A stretch of 64,000 nt of DNA. Source: Micavibrio sp. UBA6929 (lineage in GTDB: Bacteria > Pseudomonadota > Alphaproteobacteria > Micavibrionales > Micavibrionaceae). The translations under genes were made by a program, and so were the position numbers. The stretch covers positions 104,036 to 168,035 of the forward strand of contig DKAJ01000003.1 in assembly GCA_002448815.1 (NCBI GenBank), given 5' to 3'. The notes beneath the pieces are model-generated. The model searched no databases and was not told the origin of the DNA. It worked only from the letters and a program-made list of their open reading frames with translations. Shown piece by piece: positions 62,352-64,000 of this stretch (the first letter of the stretch is position 1; every line of letters begins with the position of its first letter).

Positions 62352-62813
62352 ATGAGGTTAAGTTTTATGTGGCGCTTTTGCGTTACTGTTTGTTTGCTGC
62401 TGGTTTCGCCGCACGTATATGCGCAGCAACAATGTACAACAAATGAGTTGAACTTAATGTGCGGAAGTAATCAGGTTTTACAAGGGATTTCGGCATCGGG
62501 CGTTCCCAAGTGTGTCACAGCGTATTGTCCTTCTGGAAAGGTTTTGCGAGGTTTTGACGCGAACGGTGCTGTTTGTGGCAGTATGAAATGGTCAGATCGT
62601 TGCCGTGATGTGACAAATAGCTATAGTAATAGTGGTTATGATTTTAAGTGTAATTCGAATGAGTATTTAGTTGGTATGACAGTATCGGATGAAGGTGAGC
62701 ACTCTGATTTTGATAAAAATAACAGCTCGATCAAAGATTATGGAAGTAAAGTTAGGATGAAAGGCTCTGGTGGTTGGGGGCGCATTGTGTGTTGCCGGGA
62801 TACCACCTGGTAA
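62352..62813 (+). CDS. Small secreted Cys-rich protein
   Basis: A 153-residue protein. ATG 62352 has GGGAG 6 nt upstream; the earlier ATG 62346 touches that site and is rejected. A signal peptide (RFCVTVCLLLVSPHVYA) is cut before QQQC. The mature part has about ten Cys with CGSNQVLQGI, CPSGKVLRGFD and CCRDTTW, repeating a C-x-SG-x2-L-x-G motif at least twice. It resembles no family I can name. It lies between gyrA and cysH, with a terminator just upstream, so it has its own promoter. Disulfides via DsbB are likely. Confidence 0.75.
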   Translation: MRLSFMWRFCVTVCLLLVSPHVYAQQQCTTNELNLMCGSNQVLQGISASGVPKCVTAYCPSGKVLRGFDANGAVCGSMKWSDRCRDVTNSYSNSGYDFKCNSNEYLVGMTVSDEGEHSDFDKNNSSIKDYGSKVRMKGSGGWGRIVCCRDTTW

Positions 62814-62863
62814 AACGACTTCTATTTTTTGCGTTTTCTTAGAAAAAGCTTTATAGCCTAGAT

Positions 62864-63661
62864 ATGGGCTTAACTGGTTTTCGAAAATGGGCTGATATTT
62901 TTAATCGCTGCGCGGCGGGTGATAATACTGCGCTGCGCGATATGACGCTGCGTGATCGGTTTGAGTATGCGGCTTGGGCGGCGCAAGAGACTGGCGGCCG
63001 CTTAGGTGTTTTGACCAGTTTGGGCGCGCAGGCGATTGTGAATTTACACGCGGCGCGCGAGGCGCAGGCGGATATCCCCGTGGCGTTTATTGATACAGGT
63101 TTTCAGCATCTTGAAACACTGGCGTATCGTGATGACTTAGTGGGCGCGGGGTATCCTGTGCAAACGGTTCAGCCCTTGCCAGACAATGCGCTTCGTGCGC
63201 AAGAATTGGTTGATCGTTATCGCCCGGTTTGGGAAAAGGTTGCGCGTGATGATTGGATGCTTGATGCGTCAGATGCGTTTGATGCGCTTGCAGGGCTCGT
63301 AAAGCGCGAGCCACATGCACGCGTCCAGAAGGATGTGGGTGTAAGCGTATGGGCGACAGGTCGCCGCCGTGATCAAGCTACTTCACGGGCGGAGCTTCCG
63401 ATTTTTGCCTTTGACGGGCAAGGCGTTTTGACGGAATTTAACCCGCTGGCCGACATGACTAGTAAAGATATTTATCAGTATCAAAAGGCGCATGATTTGC
63501 TGGATCTGCAGCATCCTTTGGTGAAGCAGGGCGCCAGTGCGATTGGTTATGCGTGGGAAGATCCGTACGTGGCCAAAGGGGAGTGCGGCATGCATGTACA
63601 GACGCCCCAGACGGGACAGATTGTGGATGTTGTCGGTAAGCCCTTGCTTAGGCACGCATAA
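62864..63661 (+). CDS. cysH: PAPS reductase (thioredoxin-dependent)
   Basis: CysH reduces PAPS to sulfite. The 265-residue product has TSLGAQAIVNLHAA (PP-loop), VAFIDTGFQHLETLAYRD, GRRRDQATSRAEL and the C-terminal catalytic KGECGMHV. The paired CC motifs that bind the [4Fe-4S] cluster of APS reductases are absent, so PAPS is the substrate, in agreement with the CysC kinase in CysNC at 25180. It lies apart from cysD-cysNC, next to coaD. ATG 62864 is the only sensible start. Confidence 0.93.
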   Translation: MGLTGFRKWADIFNRCAAGDNTALRDMTLRDRFEYAAWAAQETGGRLGVLTSLGAQAIVNLHAAREAQADIPVAFIDTGFQHLETLAYRDDLVGAGYPVQTVQPLPDNALRAQELVDRYRPVWEKVARDDWMLDASDAFDALAGLVKREPHARVQKDVGVSVWATGRRRDQATSRAELPIFAFDGQGVLTEFNPLADMTSKDIYQYQKAHDLLDLQHPLVKQGASAIGYAWEDPYVAKGECGMHVQTPQTGQIVDVVGKPLLRHA

Positions 63662-63679
63662 ACGATTATCTTCGCCCTC

Positions 63680-64000
63680 ATGATACAGACATCTGGAAAA
63701 CGTATTGGTATTTATCCTGGCACATTTGATCCGGTTACGCGCGGTCATTTGCATTTGATCCGCCGTGCGAGCTCGCTCGTCGATCATTTGATCGTTGCCG
63801 TTTCTGAAAGTAAGAAAAAGCATCCTTTGTTTTCGCAGATCGAACGAGAAGAAATTTTACGCGCCGATATCGCCGCAATGGATAACAAGACCAGTGAAAT
63901 TAGCGTGACGCATTTTGACGGCTTGTTGGTTGAATTTGCAAAGAAGCAAAATGCGACCTGTATTTTCCGCGGTTTGCGCGCGGTATCAGATTTTGAATAT
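63680..64000 (+). CDS. coaD: Phosphopantetheine adenylyltransferase, 3' end beyond window
   Basis: CoaD attaches AMP to 4'-phosphopantetheine in coenzyme A synthesis. The visible 107 codons contain GIYPGTFDPVTRGHLHLI, with the HxGH-type nucleotidyltransferase motif seen as TRGH. SESKKKHPLFSQIEREEIL follows, then GLLVEFAKKQNATCIFRGLR with the active-site Arg. The frame is open to base 64000, so about 50-60 residues are outside. It lies 18 bases after cysH, and downstream of gyrA as in many alphaproteobacteria. Confidence 0.95.
   Translation, partial: MIQTSGKRIGIYPGTFDPVTRGHLHLIRRASSLVDHLIVAVSESKKKHPLFSQIEREEILRADIAAMDNKTSEISVTHFDGLLVEFAKKQNATCIFRGLRAVSDFEY

Noticed and set aside
1..64000. CRISPR array
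   Set aside because: No regularly spaced repeats with unique spacers and no cas genes were seen.

Overview
The window looks like chromosome from a free-living, flagellated alphaproteobacterium. The evidence is the CtrA cell-cycle regulator, a GapR (DUF2312) nucleoid protein, a TipF-like protein, a class I lysyl-tRNA synthetase, COQ9, and two gene orders common in that class: ddl-ftsQ-ftsA-ftsZ-lpxC-bamD-recN-ligA and ssb-gyrA-coaD. Most genes have medium GC. The exact order cannot be fixed from sequence alone; a Rhodospirillales- or Micavibrio-like relative is a guess.

Layout. 1-2074: a large unrecognised protein leaving the left edge. 2566-8396: the rod-shape operon mreB-mreC-mreD-mrdA-rodA, read leftward, and rpmJ. 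8555-17121: a signalling and secretion block. A tolC / LapB-type ABC / HlyD type I exporter shares an operon with a CHASE2 adenylate cyclase, which faces a cyclic-nucleotide-binding EAL phosphodiesterase end to end. 17230-24063: a lysophospholipase-like hydrolase, a small unknown protein, then ligA, recN, bamD and lpxC. 24278-27033: cysD-cysNC on the opposite strand, splitting lpxC from ftsZ. 27128-32773: ftsZ, ftsA, ftsQ, ddl. 32889-35349: a hydrolase and a membrane-anchored MurF-like ligase, divergent from ddl. 35350-39032: a disturbed locus with a truncated response regulator, a coiled-coil/TauD chimera, a frameshifted large serine recombinase and tRNA-Leu(CAA). 39133-46034: exoD, dsbB, a TipF-like gene, pyrD, pgsA, ctrA, then fliI-fliJ, with a phased TTAA array between ctrA and fliI. 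46057-55737: a large Cys-rich secreted protein, dus, gapR, a DotI/IcmL-like protein, coq9, a UbiB-family kinase, a nitroreductase and several lineage-specific proteins, one of them frameshifted. 55980-64000: lysS, ssb, a three-repeat unknown protein, gyrA, a secreted Cys-rich protein, cysH and the start of coaD.

How the parts fit. Envelope growth (Mre/Rod, Fts, Ddl, LpxC, BamD, PgsA) dominates. CtrA, the TipF-like protein, FliI/FliJ and a DnaA box near ftsZ tie division and flagellum assembly to the cell cycle. CysD, CysNC and the thioredoxin-type CysH make up a PAPS-dependent sulfate assimilation route split over two places. The cyclase and the cNMP-binding EAL protein suggest a cAMP to c-di-GMP link controlling the adjoining exporter. 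The most unusual items are that signalling-secretion block, the hydrolase/MurF-like pair beside ddl, the mosaic recombinase locus, the isolated DotI/IcmL-like protein and the repeat protein between ssb and gyrA.

All family calls were made by reading the sequence; no database search was run.
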